From Frankiales bacterium (lineage in GTDB: Bacteria > Actinomycetota > Actinomycetes > Mycobacteriales > SCTD01): a stretch of DNA of 34,529 bases. The stretch is taken from the NCBI GenBank assembly GCA_025464795.1, contig JAODNB010000303.1:1-34529 (forward strand), written 5' to 3'. Below, one piece after another: positions 16,814 to 27,008 of this stretch (the stretch's first letter is position 1; every line of letters begins with the position of its first letter). Position numbers and translations under genes: made by a program. Under the pieces are notes generated by a model. That model worked only from the letters and a program-made list of their open reading frames with translations, ran no database searches and was not told where the DNA came from.

Positions 16814-17143
16814 ATGTACGCCTTCGTCGTCTTCCTCGGCCTCGCCCTCGGCCTCACTGTCGTCATGCAGGTCATCGACGAGCTGCTGCCCATCAAGGCC
16901 CCCGCGGCTTTGTCCCGCACCATCGCCGTTGCCCTCGCCTGCGGCTTCGCGTGGGCCCTCGACTACTCGGTCTTCACCGCCTTCGGCCAGGACTTCCGCG
17001 AGAGCTGGATGCATCCGGTCATGACCGGTCTGGCCCTCGTCGGCGGCGGCGAGTTCGTCCGCTCGCTCGTCCTCGCGATCAGCCACCGCAGCGGGGACGC
17101 CCCCGTCGAGGTCTCCCCGAGCCACGTGATGCGCGCCGCCTAG
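16814..17143 (+). CDS. Small hydrophobic membrane protein of unknown function
   Basis: MYAFVVFLGLALGLTVVMQVIDELLP...; ATG preceded by AGGAG (16801-16805); divergent from the sigma factor gene. Confidence 0.7.
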   Translation: MYAFVVFLGLALGLTVVMQVIDELLPIKAPAALSRTIAVALACGFAWALDYSVFTAFGQDFRESWMHPVMTGLALVGGGEFVRSLVLAISHRSGDAPVEVSPSHVMRAA

Positions 17144-17157
17144 CCCTCTCGACCCGG

Positions 17158-17187
17158 AGGCCCGTCCTGCACCTGCAGGGCGGGCCT
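17158..17187 (+). terminator. Hairpin terminator downstream of the small membrane protein gene
   Basis: AGGCCCGTCCTGCA / TGCAGGGCGGGCCT inverted repeat with one G-U pair. Confidence 0.6.
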
Positions 17188-17190
17188 TCG

Positions 17191-17196
17191 TATGTT
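17191..17196 (+). promoter_or_regulatory. Candidate -10 element (TATGTT), leaderless spacing
   Basis: TATGTT, 6 nt, ATG at 17203. Confidence 0.45.
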
Positions 17197-17202
17197 GGTG
17201 GC

Positions 17203-17673
17203 ATGGACGCCGCGCAGCGCAAGGACCTGGCCGACGAGCACCTGCGTCCGGACCGCCCGCCGAGCGCCGCCCGGGGGGTGCACCACCTCGCGCTGATCTC
17301 GAGCGACGTCGAGCAGACCGTGCGCTTCTACCAGGACGTGCTCGGCTTCCCGCTGACCCACGTGATGGAGAACCGCGACTACGCGGGTTCCACGCACTTC
17401 TTCTTCGACCTCGGCCACGGGAACGGACTGGCCTTCTTCGACCTCCCCGGCCTGGACCTCGGTCCGTACAAGGAGGTCCTCGGCGGACTGCACCACCTCG
17501 CGATCAGCGTGACCCGCGAGGAGTGGGAGGGCGCGCGGGCGCGTCTGAAGGACGCCGGCATCGAGGTGGTGGAGGAGAGCGGGACGTCGCTGTACTTCCG
17601 GGACCCGGACGGCGCACGCCTCGAGCTGCTCGCCGAGCCCCTCGGGACGATGTACGGCGAGCGGGTGGTCTGA
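17203..17673 (+). CDS. VOC (glyoxalase/bleomycin resistance/extradiol dioxygenase) family protein
   Basis: VHHLALISSDVEQTVRFYQDVLGFPL, LHHLAISV, FRDPDGARLELLAEP. Confidence 0.88.
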   Translation: MDAAQRKDLADEHLRPDRPPSAARGVHHLALISSDVEQTVRFYQDVLGFPLTHVMENRDYAGSTHFFFDLGHGNGLAFFDLPGLDLGPYKEVLGGLHHLAISVTREEWEGARARLKDAGIEVVEESGTSLYFRDPDGARLELLAEPLGTMYGERVV

Positions 17674-17676
17674 CCG

Positions 17677-18204
17677 CTACTGGTTCTTGTAGTCCGGGTC
17701 GCCGGAGTGCTCGATGGCGTGCGGGTTGTCGAGGTAGCGCTTCTGGGAGATGACCACCTCGGCCTCAGCCTCGGTGCGGCCGACCCAGGCAGCGCCCTCG
17801 ACGGACTTGCCGGGCTCGAGGTCCTTGTAGACCTCGAAGAAGTGCTGGATCTCGAGCCGGTCGAACTCCGGCACGTGGAAGATGTCCTGCAGGTGGGACT
17901 GGCGCGGGTCTCCGACAGGTACGCAGAGCAGCTTCTCGTCCGGCCCGGCCTCGTCCGTCATGCGGAACATGCCGATCGTGCGGCAGCGGATGAGGCAGCC
18001 CGGGAACGTCGGCTCGTCGAGCAGCACGAGGGCGTCCAGCGGGTCACCGTCACCGCCGAGGGTGTCCTCCACGAAGCCGTAGTCGCTGGGGTAGCGCGTC
18101 GAGGTGAAGAGCATGCGGTCCAGGCGGATGCGGCCGGAGGTGTGGTCCACCTCGTACTTGTTCCGCTGGCCCTTCGGGATCTCGATGGTGACGTCGAACT
18201 CCAC
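17677..18204 (-). CDS. ppa: Inorganic diphosphatase (family I)
   Basis: [62 protein letters not shown] start; a second in-frame GTG at 18213 is possible. Confidence 0.96.
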   Translation of the reverse strand: MEFDVTIEIPKGQRNKYEVDHTSGRIRLDRMLFTSTRYPSDYGFVEDTLGGDGDPLDALVLLDEPTFPGCLIRCRTIGMFRMTDEAGPDEKLLCVPVGDPRQSHLQDIFHVPEFDRLEIQHFFEVYKDLEPGKSVEGAAWVGRTEAEAEVVISQKRYLDNPHAIEHSGDPDYKNQ

Positions 18205-18332
18205 GGTGCGCACTTCTCCTGGCCTCAAGCGGTGACACGGACAGCACCTAGTGTCCCGTACGGACGAACCGGGCAGGTTCCCGGGAGGGTGTGGCAACGG
18301 CCACGTTCTGCAGAGCTCAAGGAGGCGATGGC

Positions 18333-19685
18333 GTGCGCAAGGGGCTGCTCGGGGTCACGGCCCTGGTGCTGCTCCTGGGTGCCGGCGCCGGCGGGACCCT
18401 CTACTACCGGGCCGACAACCCGACGACGCCCGTCGCCTCGCCCACTCGCAGCGCTGCACCACAGCCGGTCCGTGCCCCGATCCTGCAGCCGGCCGTCGCG
18501 ACCGCTCCGGTTCCCACGGGAGCCGGGTTGGCGCGCGCGCTCACGGCGGCGCTCCGGGCCCCTGGGCTCGGGACGAAGGTGGGGATGTCGGTCCTCGACG
18601 CGCTGTCCGGGGAGGCCCTGCTCGAGATCGGCGCGAGCCGCCCCGTGACACCGGCGTCCACGGCGAAGATCGCCACCGCTGTGGCTGCCCTCAAGGTCCT
18701 GCGACCCGAGCAGGTCTTCACGACGACCGTCACCCAGGGCGCCGCGGGCGACGTGGTCCTCGTCGGCGCCGGCGATCCCACCCTCGGTGGCAGGTTCGCC
18801 CAGGTCGGCTACCCGAGCGTGGCGCGGCTCTCGAACCTGGCCGCGCAGCTGAAGGGCGTGGTCGTCAAGCGGGTCGTCGTCGACGACAGGCTGTTCGCCG
18901 GCGCCCGGCTCGGCCCCGGGTGGAAGCCCGGGTACGTGAGCGACGGGGACGTCGCCCCCGTCAGCGCGCTCGAGGTCGATGAGGGACGCACCTCTCGCGC
19001 CAAGAGCTCCCCCCGGTCCTCGGACCCTGCGCTGGAGGCCGGACGGCAGCTCGCCGCCCTGCTTAAGGTCAGGACCGTCGTTCGCGGAGCGTCGCCCGCT
19101 GGTGCTGCGGTGCTGGCCCACGTGGACTCCCCGACGGTGGCCCAGCTGGTGGAGTCCATGCTGACGCGCAGCGACAACGACCTCGCCGAGGCCTTGTCCC
19201 GGCACGTCGCGCTGTCCATGAGGATGGCTGCCACCTTCGCCGGAGCGAGCGCGGCGGTCCACATCGCCCTCGGATCGATCCTCGACGACGCCCGTGTCGA
19301 TCGCTCCGCGCTTCAGCTCCGGGACGGCAGCGGGCTCTCGCCACTGGACCGCCTCGAACCGGCTGCCCTGACGAGGCTGCTCGCCGTCGTCGGCGCTGAC
19401 CAGCGGTACGGGCCCCTGCTGAGCGGCCTGCCCGTCGCCGGCTTCGACGGGACGCTGGCGAAGCGCTACCGCACGGCACCGACGTCGACCGCTGCCGGCG
19501 AGGTGCGGGCCAAGACCGGCACCTTGAACGGGGTCAGCGCTCTGGCTGGTCTCGTCCGCACCAAGGACGGCCGGTTGCTGGCGTTCGACCTGACCGCTGA
19601 CGGGGTGCCGCTCACCGGCAACCTCAAGGCCCAGGCCGCCCTCGATCGGGTCGCCGCCGTGCTGGCCTCCTGCGGCTGCACGTGA
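18333..19685 (+). CDS. dacB: D-alanyl-D-alanine carboxypeptidase/endopeptidase, PBP4 (DacB) family
   Basis: N-terminal [13 protein letters not shown] (SxxK), [12 protein letters not shown] (SxN), [14 protein letters not shown] (KTG); AAGGAGG upstream of GTG. Confidence 0.9.
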   Translation: MRKGLLGVTALVLLLGAGAGGTLYYRADNPTTPVASPTRSAAPQPVRAPILQPAVATAPVPTGAGLARALTAALRAPGLGTKVGMSVLDALSGEALLEIGASRPVTPASTAKIATAVAALKVLRPEQVFTTTVTQGAAGDVVLVGAGDPTLGGRFAQVGYPSVARLSNLAAQLKGVVVKRVVVDDRLFAGARLGPGWKPGYVSDGDVAPVSALEVDEGRTSRAKSSPRSSDPALEAGRQLAALLKVRTVVRGASPAGAAVLAHVDSPTVAQLVESMLTRSDNDLAEALSRHVALSMRMAATFAGASAAVHIALGSILDDARVDRSALQLRDGSGLSPLDRLEPAALTRLLAVVGADQRYGPLLSGLPVAGFDGTLAKRYRTAPTSTAAGEVRAKTGTLNGVSALAGLVRTKDGRLLAFDLTADGVPLTGNLKAQAALDRVAAVLASCGCT

Positions 19686-19693
19686 CCGCCACG

Positions 19694-19699
19694 TAGCCT
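19694..19699 (+). promoter_or_regulatory. Candidate -10 element (TAGCCT), leaderless spacing
   Basis: TAGCCT, 6 nt, ATG at 19706. Confidence 0.5.
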
Positions 19700-19705
19700 C
19701 AGAGC

Positions 19706-20734
19706 ATGGGAGTCGTCGACACCGACCTGGCCGCTTCGGTCGCCGCTCGCCTCGCGCCCGCGGGCCCGAGGCTCAGCCTCACGGAGGCCGCCGATGTGGT
19801 GATCATGCTGCGCGACGTGACCGACCAGGCCGAGCAGCACGTCCGCGACGTGACGGGGCTGCACGGGGTTGTCGGACCCGCGACCGTCGTCGACCGACCA
19901 GGTTGGGCGAAGGCCAACATCGAGGGCTTCGACGTCGTGCTCGCCCCGCTCGGGGAAACCCTGCTGGCCAAGCAGAACAAGCTCGCCGCAGGCGTCACCT
20001 CGAAGGTGACGGCTGTCCAGATGGGGACGCTGCTGTCGTGGCTGTCGAGCAAGGTCCTGGGCCAGTACGAGGCGTTCCAGCCTCCGGGCCAGGAGGGCCG
20101 CCTGCTGCTCGTGGCGCCGAACATCGTCGAGACCGAGCGCCGGCTCGGTGTCGACCCGCACGACTTCCGGCTCTGGGTCGCGTTGCACGAGGTGACCCAC
20201 CGCACCCAGTTCACCGCTGTCGACTGGTTGCACGACCACGTCCGCTCCGAGATCGGTGAGCTGCTCAAGGCGACGTCGCTGGACGACCCGGAGGCCCTGC
20301 TGAAGCGGCTGAAAGCCGTCAGGTCCGTGCCGCGGGGCTCCCTCGCCGAGATGCTGCAGACCCCCGAGCAGCGCGTCGTGATGGACCGGGTCACCGCCTT
20401 CATGTCGCTGCTCGAGGGTCACGCCGAGCACGTCATGGACGGCGTCGGTCCGTCGGTGGTGCCGACCGTGCAGCTCATCCGCGACCGCTTCGAGGAACGT
20501 CGCCGGCACCGTGGCAACCCGCTCGAGCGCCTGCTGCGCAGGCTCCTGGGTCTCGACATGAAGGCGCTCCAGTACGCCGAGGGCTCGCGCTTCGTGAAGG
20601 CCGTGGTCGACGAGGTCGGCATGGCCGGCTTCAACCGGGTCTGGGAGTCGCCCGCCACGTTGCCGACCCGTGCCGAGATCACGGCGCCGCTCGACTGGGT
20701 GGCGCGCGTGCACGGGACCGCTGCCAGCGCATGA
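19706..20734 (+). CDS. Zinc-dependent metalloprotease-like protein (DUF2342 / F420-biosynthesis-associated type)
   Basis: LWVALHEVTHRTQFTAVDWLHDH (HExxH); GHAEHVMDGVG. Confidence 0.82.
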   Translation: MGVVDTDLAASVAARLAPAGPRLSLTEAADVVIMLRDVTDQAEQHVRDVTGLHGVVGPATVVDRPGWAKANIEGFDVVLAPLGETLLAKQNKLAAGVTSKVTAVQMGTLLSWLSSKVLGQYEAFQPPGQEGRLLLVAPNIVETERRLGVDPHDFRLWVALHEVTHRTQFTAVDWLHDHVRSEIGELLKATSLDDPEALLKRLKAVRSVPRGSLAEMLQTPEQRVVMDRVTAFMSLLEGHAEHVMDGVGPSVVPTVQLIRDRFEERRRHRGNPLERLLRRLLGLDMKALQYAEGSRFVKAVVDEVGMAGFNRVWESPATLPTRAEITAPLDWVARVHGTAASA

Positions 20735-21600
20735 CCGGCCCGCCGGTCGCGACAGCCGCCGTCAGGGTGGCCGTCCGCCGGTGCCTCGAGGGCGTCGAGG
20801 GCGTCGTCAGCGCAGCCGTGAGCGGAGGTGCTGACTCGCTGGCGCTCGCGGCCGCGCTCGCCTTCGAGCGCCCGGGTTCCGGAGCGGTGGTGGTGGACCA
20901 CCGGCTCCAGCCAGGGTCGGAGGAGGTCGCTGCCAAGGCAGCCGCGCAGTGCGCGGGCCTCGGGCTGGTGTCCCAGGTCCTCACCGGGCAGTCGCCCCCG
21001 GGTGAGGCCGCAGCCCGTGCCCTCCGTTACTCGCTGCTGGACACGGCCGGGGGCACCGTTCTGCTCGGACACACGAAGGACGACCAAGCCGAGTCGGTGC
21101 TCCTCGGCCTCCTGCGCGGATCCGGTACCCGAGCAGCCTCCGGCATGGCCGCCGTCCGCGGTCGCTACCGCAGGCCGCTGCTGGACGTCGCCCGCTCGGT
21201 GACGAGGCGGGCATGTGAGGAGGCGGGGCTCGAGCCGTGGGAGGACCCGCACAACGAGGACCCCTCGTACGCGCGGGTGAAGGCGCGACAGCTGCTCCAC
21301 GGGTTGGACCTGACCGACGGTCTGGCGCGCAGCGCACGGCTGCTCCGGGAGGACGCGGACGCCCTCGACGCGCTGACCGTCGTGACGCAGGACGTCGGTG
21401 AGCTGGCCAGCATGCCAGCGGCGCTGCGGTCGCGGAGCCTCAAGCGCTGGGCCGAGGAGCGCTGTGGCCAGGCCGTCACCAGCGCCCATGTCGATGCCCT
21501 GAGGGCCCTCGTCGAGGACTGGCGGGGCCAGGGCCCGGTGGCCCTTCCGGGGGGAGGCCGTGCCAGCCGCGATCAGGGACAGCTAGCCTTCGGACGGTGA
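20731..21600 (+). CDS. tilS: tRNA(Ile)-lysidine synthase
   Basis: [18 protein letters not shown] (PP-loop SGGxDS-like), [37 protein letters not shown] overlap with the upstream gene. Confidence 0.92.
   Translation: MTGPPVATAAVRVAVRRCLEGVEGVVSAAVSGGADSLALAAALAFERPGSGAVVVDHRLQPGSEEVAAKAAAQCAGLGLVSQVLTGQSPPGEAAARALRYSLLDTAGGTVLLGHTKDDQAESVLLGLLRGSGTRAASGMAAVRGRYRRPLLDVARSVTRRACEEAGLEPWEDPHNEDPSYARVKARQLLHGLDLTDGLARSARLLREDADALDALTVVTQDVGELASMPAALRSRSLKRWAEERCGQAVTSAHVDALRALVEDWRGQGPVALPGGGRASRDQGQLAFGR
21584..21589 (+). promoter_or_regulatory. Candidate -10 element (TAGCCT) inside the tilS 3' end, leaderless spacing
   Basis: TAGCCT, 7 nt, GTG at 21597. Confidence 0.45.
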
Positions 21601-22148
21601 GCCAACGCGTCCCCGCGGAGATCGAGAAGGTCCTTGTCTCCGAGCAGGAGATCCAGGCCAAGATCCAGGAGCTCGCCCAGGCCATCGACCGGGACTACGC
21701 CGGCAAGGAGATCCTGCTCGTCGGGGTCCTCAAGGGCGCCGTGATGGTGATGGCAGACCTGGCGCGCGCCCTCGAGACGCCGGTCTCCATGGAGTTCATG
21801 GCCGTGTCCAGCTACGGCTCCTCGACCTCGTCGTCCGGTGTCGTCCGGATCCTGAAGGACCTCGACCGGGACCTGGCAGACCAGCACGTCCTGGTCGTCG
21901 AGGACATCATCGACTCCGGGCTGACCCTCAACTGGCTGCTGCGGAACATGCGCTCGCGCGGGCCGGCCTCGGTGGAGGTCTGCGCTCTGCTGCGCAAGCC
22001 CGAAGCCGCGAAGGTCGAGGTGCCCGTGAAGTACGTCGGCTTCGACATGCCGGACGAGTTCGTCGTGGGCTACGGACTGGACTACGGCGAGAGGTACCGG
22101 GACCTGCCTTTCGTGGGTCTGCTCAAGCCCGAGGTGTACGCGAGGTAG
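21597..22148 (+). CDS. hpt: Hypoxanthine phosphoribosyltransferase
   Basis: PRTase motif [36 protein letters not shown]. Confidence 0.95.
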   Translation: MSQRVPAEIEKVLVSEQEIQAKIQELAQAIDRDYAGKEILLVGVLKGAVMVMADLARALETPVSMEFMAVSSYGSSTSSSGVVRILKDLDRDLADQHVLVVEDIIDSGLTLNWLLRNMRSRGPASVEVCALLRKPEAAKVEVPVKYVGFDMPDEFVVGYGLDYGERYRDLPFVGLLKPEVYAR

Positions 22149-22164
22149 GTCACGTCCGGGTGGT

Positions 22165-22190
22165 GGAACGAGCCTGTCTGCGGGAGCGTT
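22165..22190 (+). promoter_or_regulatory. Candidate SigR/SigH-type ECF promoter upstream of ftsH
   Basis: GGAAC (22165-22169), N18, GTT (22188-22190). Confidence 0.45.
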
Positions 22191-22233
22191 GAACCGGTGT
22201 ACCGTTTGTGACCACGTCCTACAGGACAATTCG

Positions 22234-22263
22234 CCGTCAGGAGGGACGGGGCATCCCGCCCCG
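22234..22263 (+). promoter_or_regulatory. ftsH 5' UTR: SD in a hairpin loop plus an alternative hairpin between SD and start codon
   Basis: CCGTC-AGGAGG-GACGG (22234-22249) and CGGGGC-ATCCC-GCCCCG (22247-22263); SD AGGAGG (22239-22244) lies 24 nt before ATG 22269. Confidence 0.5.
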
Positions 22264-22268
22264 CGCAC

Positions 22269-24326
<2,058 letters not shown>

Positions 24327-24349
24327 CGCCTGTCAGCAGGACCCTCGTC

Positions 24350-25117
24350 ATGGGGGTCCTCAACGTCACGCCGGACAGCTTCAGCGACGGCGGCCGCCAC
24401 GCCACCGTCGAGGAGGCGCTCGCGTTCGGGTTGCAGCTGCGCGACCAGGGCGCGGACCTGGTCGACGTCGGGGGCGAGTCCACCCGCCCGGGCGCCTCTC
24501 GGGTCCCGGTCGACGTCGAGCTGTCGCGGGTGGTCCCGGTCATCGCCGGCCTGGCTGCTGCCGGGGTGCAGTGCTCGGTCGACACCACGCGAGCCTCGGT
24601 CGCCCTCGCCGCTGTCGAGGCCGGTGCGGTTCTCGTCAACGACGTGAGCGGCGGTCTGGCCGACCCGACGATGCTCGGTGTGGTGGCTTCGCTGGGGGTG
24701 CCCTACGTCGCGATGCACTGGCGAGGTTCCAGCGCTGACATGCAGACCCGAGCGGTGTACGACGACGTCGTCGCCGAGGTCTGCGCCGAGCTCGCCGCGC
24801 GGGTGCAGGCGTGCTCCGCCGCGGGGATCGCGTCGGTGATCGTCGATCCGGGGATCGGGTTCGCGAAGACGGCGGAGCACAACTGGGCGCTGCTCGCTGC
24901 CCTCCCTCGTCTTCGTGAGCTGGGCCCGCTGCTGCTCGGTTCGTCACGCAAGGCCTTCCTGGGTGCGCTCCTCGACAGCCGCGAACCTGCGGGCCGGGAC
25001 AACGCCACCACCGCCCTCACGGCCCTCGCAGCGGCGGAAGGCGCGTGGGGGGTGCGGGTGCACGACGTCAGCGGCTCCGCTGACGCCGTCAGGGTCGTGG
25101 AGCGGCTGCGTGGATGA
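24350..25117 (+). CDS. folP: Dihydropteroate synthase
   Basis: MGVLNVTPDSFSDGG, DVGGESTRPGA, NDVSGG, GSSRKAFLG; AGGA upstream of ATG. Exact start uncertain. Confidence 0.95.
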   Translation: MGVLNVTPDSFSDGGRHATVEEALAFGLQLRDQGADLVDVGGESTRPGASRVPVDVELSRVVPVIAGLAAAGVQCSVDTTRASVALAAVEAGAVLVNDVSGGLADPTMLGVVASLGVPYVAMHWRGSSADMQTRAVYDDVVAEVCAELAARVQACSAAGIASVIVDPGIGFAKTAEHNWALLAALPRLRELGPLLLGSSRKAFLGALLDSREPAGRDNATTALTALAAAEGAWGVRVHDVSGSADAVRVVERLRG

Positions 25118-25505
25118 GGTCGAGGCCGCGAACGCGGCCCTCTACAGCGCCTTCGAGACCGGTGACGTGGACCTGATGGAGGCGGTCTGGGACCAGGAGG
25201 AGCCCGAGGCTCTGGTCTGCGTGCACCCCGGCTGGCCGATGCTCCGGGGTCGCGTGGCGATCCTGCGGTCGTGGTCTGCCGTCATGGCCAACACCGACTA
25301 CATCCAGTTCTTCCTCACCGACGTGCAGGTCGCGGTCGCCGGCCCGACCGCGATCGTCACCTGCACCGAGAACGTGCTGACCTCCGCCGACGTCGGCGAG
25401 AACACCTCGGTGGTTGCCACCAACGTCTTCGTCAAGCGAGCGGAGGGGTGGCGGCTCCTGGTCCACCACGGCTCGCCCGTGCTCGGGAGGCTCTCTCATG
25501 AGTGA
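25110..25505 (+). CDS. NTF2-like / SnoaL-like domain protein
   Basis: ANAALYSAFETGDVDLMEAVWDQEEPEALVCVHPGWPMLRGRVAILRSW; GTG start overlaps the folP 3' end. Confidence 0.82.
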   Translation: MDEVEAANAALYSAFETGDVDLMEAVWDQEEPEALVCVHPGWPMLRGRVAILRSWSAVMANTDYIQFFLTDVQVAVAGPTAIVTCTENVLTSADVGENTSVVATNVFVKRAEGWRLLVHHGSPVLGRLSHE

Positions 25506-25854
25506 TCGCATCGCCCTGACCGGGCTGCGCGTCCGGGGCTTCCACGGCGTGCTGGCCTCCGAGCGCAGCGAGGGTCAGGACTTCGTCATCGACGCGGTCC
25601 TCAACGTCGACACCCGAGCCGCGGCGGCCTCGGACGACCTGGCTGCAACGGTCGACTACGGCTCGCTGGCGTCGCAGCTGGCGGACGTGGTCGCGGGCGA
25701 GCCGGTCAACCTCATCGAGACCCTCGCGGCCCGCCTCGCCGCGGTGTGCCTCGCCGACCCGCGCGTCATCTCCGCCCGCGTCACGGTGCACAAGCCGTCC
25801 GCACCGATCCCCTTGACCTTCCAGGACGTCTCGGTGACGGTGGAACGACCGTGA
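25498..25854 (+). CDS. folB: Dihydroneopterin aldolase
   Basis: DRIALTGLRVRGFHGVLASERSEGQDFVIDAVLNVDTRAAAASDDLAATVDYGSLA. Confidence 0.95.
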   Translation: MSDRIALTGLRVRGFHGVLASERSEGQDFVIDAVLNVDTRAAAASDDLAATVDYGSLASQLADVVAGEPVNLIETLAARLAAVCLADPRVISARVTVHKPSAPIPLTFQDVSVTVERP

Positions 25855-26297
25855 CGGCGGTCCTGTCGCTGGGCTCCAACCTCGGAGATCGCCTGGGGTA
25901 CCTGCGATCTGGCCTCGCCGTGCTTGAGCCGGTGGCCGTGTCACCGGTGTACGAGACGGCGCCGTGGGGGGACGTCGAGCAGGCCGACTTCCTCAACGTC
26001 ATCGCGCTGTGCTCCTGGGACGCGTCCGAGGCATGGCGTCGCGCCGTCCTCGCGGAGACCCGAGCTGAGCGCTCTCGCGAGGTCCGTTGGGGCCCGCGGA
26101 CCCTGGACGTCGACGTCGTGTGGGCCTCGGGTTCCGACCCGGCGCTCGAGCTGCCGCACCCACGAGCTCACGAGCGCGCCTTCGTCCTCGTCCCCTGGTT
26201 GGCCGTCGATCCCGCCGCGGTGCTTCCGGGGCACGGACCCGTGGCCGAGCTTCCGGTCGACGCCTCGTCGGTGTGGCTCGCAGCGGAGCAGCTGTGA
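25851..26297 (+). CDS. folK: 2-amino-4-hydroxy-6-hydroxymethyldihydropteridine diphosphokinase
   Basis: VLSLGSNLGDRLGYLRSGL, VSPVYETAPWGDVEQADFLN, RWGPRTLDVDVV; GTGA overlap with folB. Confidence 0.96.
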   Translation: MTAVLSLGSNLGDRLGYLRSGLAVLEPVAVSPVYETAPWGDVEQADFLNVIALCSWDASEAWRRAVLAETRAERSREVRWGPRTLDVDVVWASGSDPALELPHPRAHERAFVLVPWLAVDPAAVLPGHGPVAELPVDASSVWLAAEQL

Positions 26298-26740
26298 CTC
26301 CCACCAGGCTCCCCGTTCTGGTGGCGTTGGCGGTCCTCACCGCCGTCCTCGGTTGGTTCGCCATCAACCTGCAGACGGGGGAGCTGCTGTCCCTGCCGCT
26401 TCTCGCGCCGGGTGTCGGCACGCTGATGGCGCTGTTCGAGCTCGTGCTCGCCAAGGTGGTGCGGGACCGGCTGCGGGGGCGCAGTCGTGGTCGGCGGCAG
26501 ATGCACCCGTTCCAGATCGCTCGGGCCGCGGTCCTGGCGAAGGCCTCGTCCACGACCGGAGCACTGCTCACCGGCCTGTACGCCGGTCTGTGGCTGTGGT
26601 TCTTCCAGCACGACGAGCTGCGCGTCGCCGCTGACAACGCCGTCGTGGCGGCCCTCTCGGTCGGCGCGTCAGTCCTGCTCGTCCTCGCGGCGCTCGTCCT
26701 CGAGCGGATGTGCCGGACGCCGGACCTGCCCTCGGAATAG
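26294..26740 (+). CDS. DUF3180-type membrane protein
   Basis: Four hydrophobic segments; position directly after folK; GTGA overlap. Confidence 0.8.
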   Translation: MTPTRLPVLVALAVLTAVLGWFAINLQTGELLSLPLLAPGVGTLMALFELVLAKVVRDRLRGRSRGRRQMHPFQIARAAVLAKASSTTGALLTGLYAGLWLWFFQHDELRVAADNAVVAALSVGASVLLVLAALVLERMCRTPDLPSE

Positions 26741-26743
26741 GTT
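26738..26743 (+). promoter_or_regulatory. Candidate -10 element (TAGGTT), leaderless spacing
   Basis: TAGGTT overlapping the upstream stop codon, 6 nt, ATG at 26750. Confidence 0.45.
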
Positions 26744-26749
26744 CTCCGT

Positions 26750-27004
26750 ATGGAACCCACCACCGAAGAGCTCCGGCAGCAGGCTTTCGACAAGGCCCGC
26801 GCCGCCCACGACGTCGGCTTCTTCTGGGACATCGTGAAGCACCTGCGCTCGTCGGCCTCCTTCGCGTCGGAGGACGGCTCGGGCGGAGGCCTCACCGGAT
26901 CGATCAGCGACGCGGTCGAGATCGTCCGCGAGCTCATGGGCAAGGACCTCGGCGACGACGAAGCCCTCCTCCGCGCCAAGTTCTCCGACTACCTGAAGAC
27001 CTGA
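26750..27004 (+). CDS. Small acidic protein (84 aa), unknown function
   Basis: MEPTTEELRQQAFDKARAAHDVGFFWDIVKHLRSS...; intact ORF with upstream -10; codon usage consistent with coding. Confidence 0.7.
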   Translation: MEPTTEELRQQAFDKARAAHDVGFFWDIVKHLRSSASFASEDGSGGGLTGSISDAVEIVRELMGKDLGDDEALLRAKFSDYLKT

Positions 27005-27008
27005 CCCG

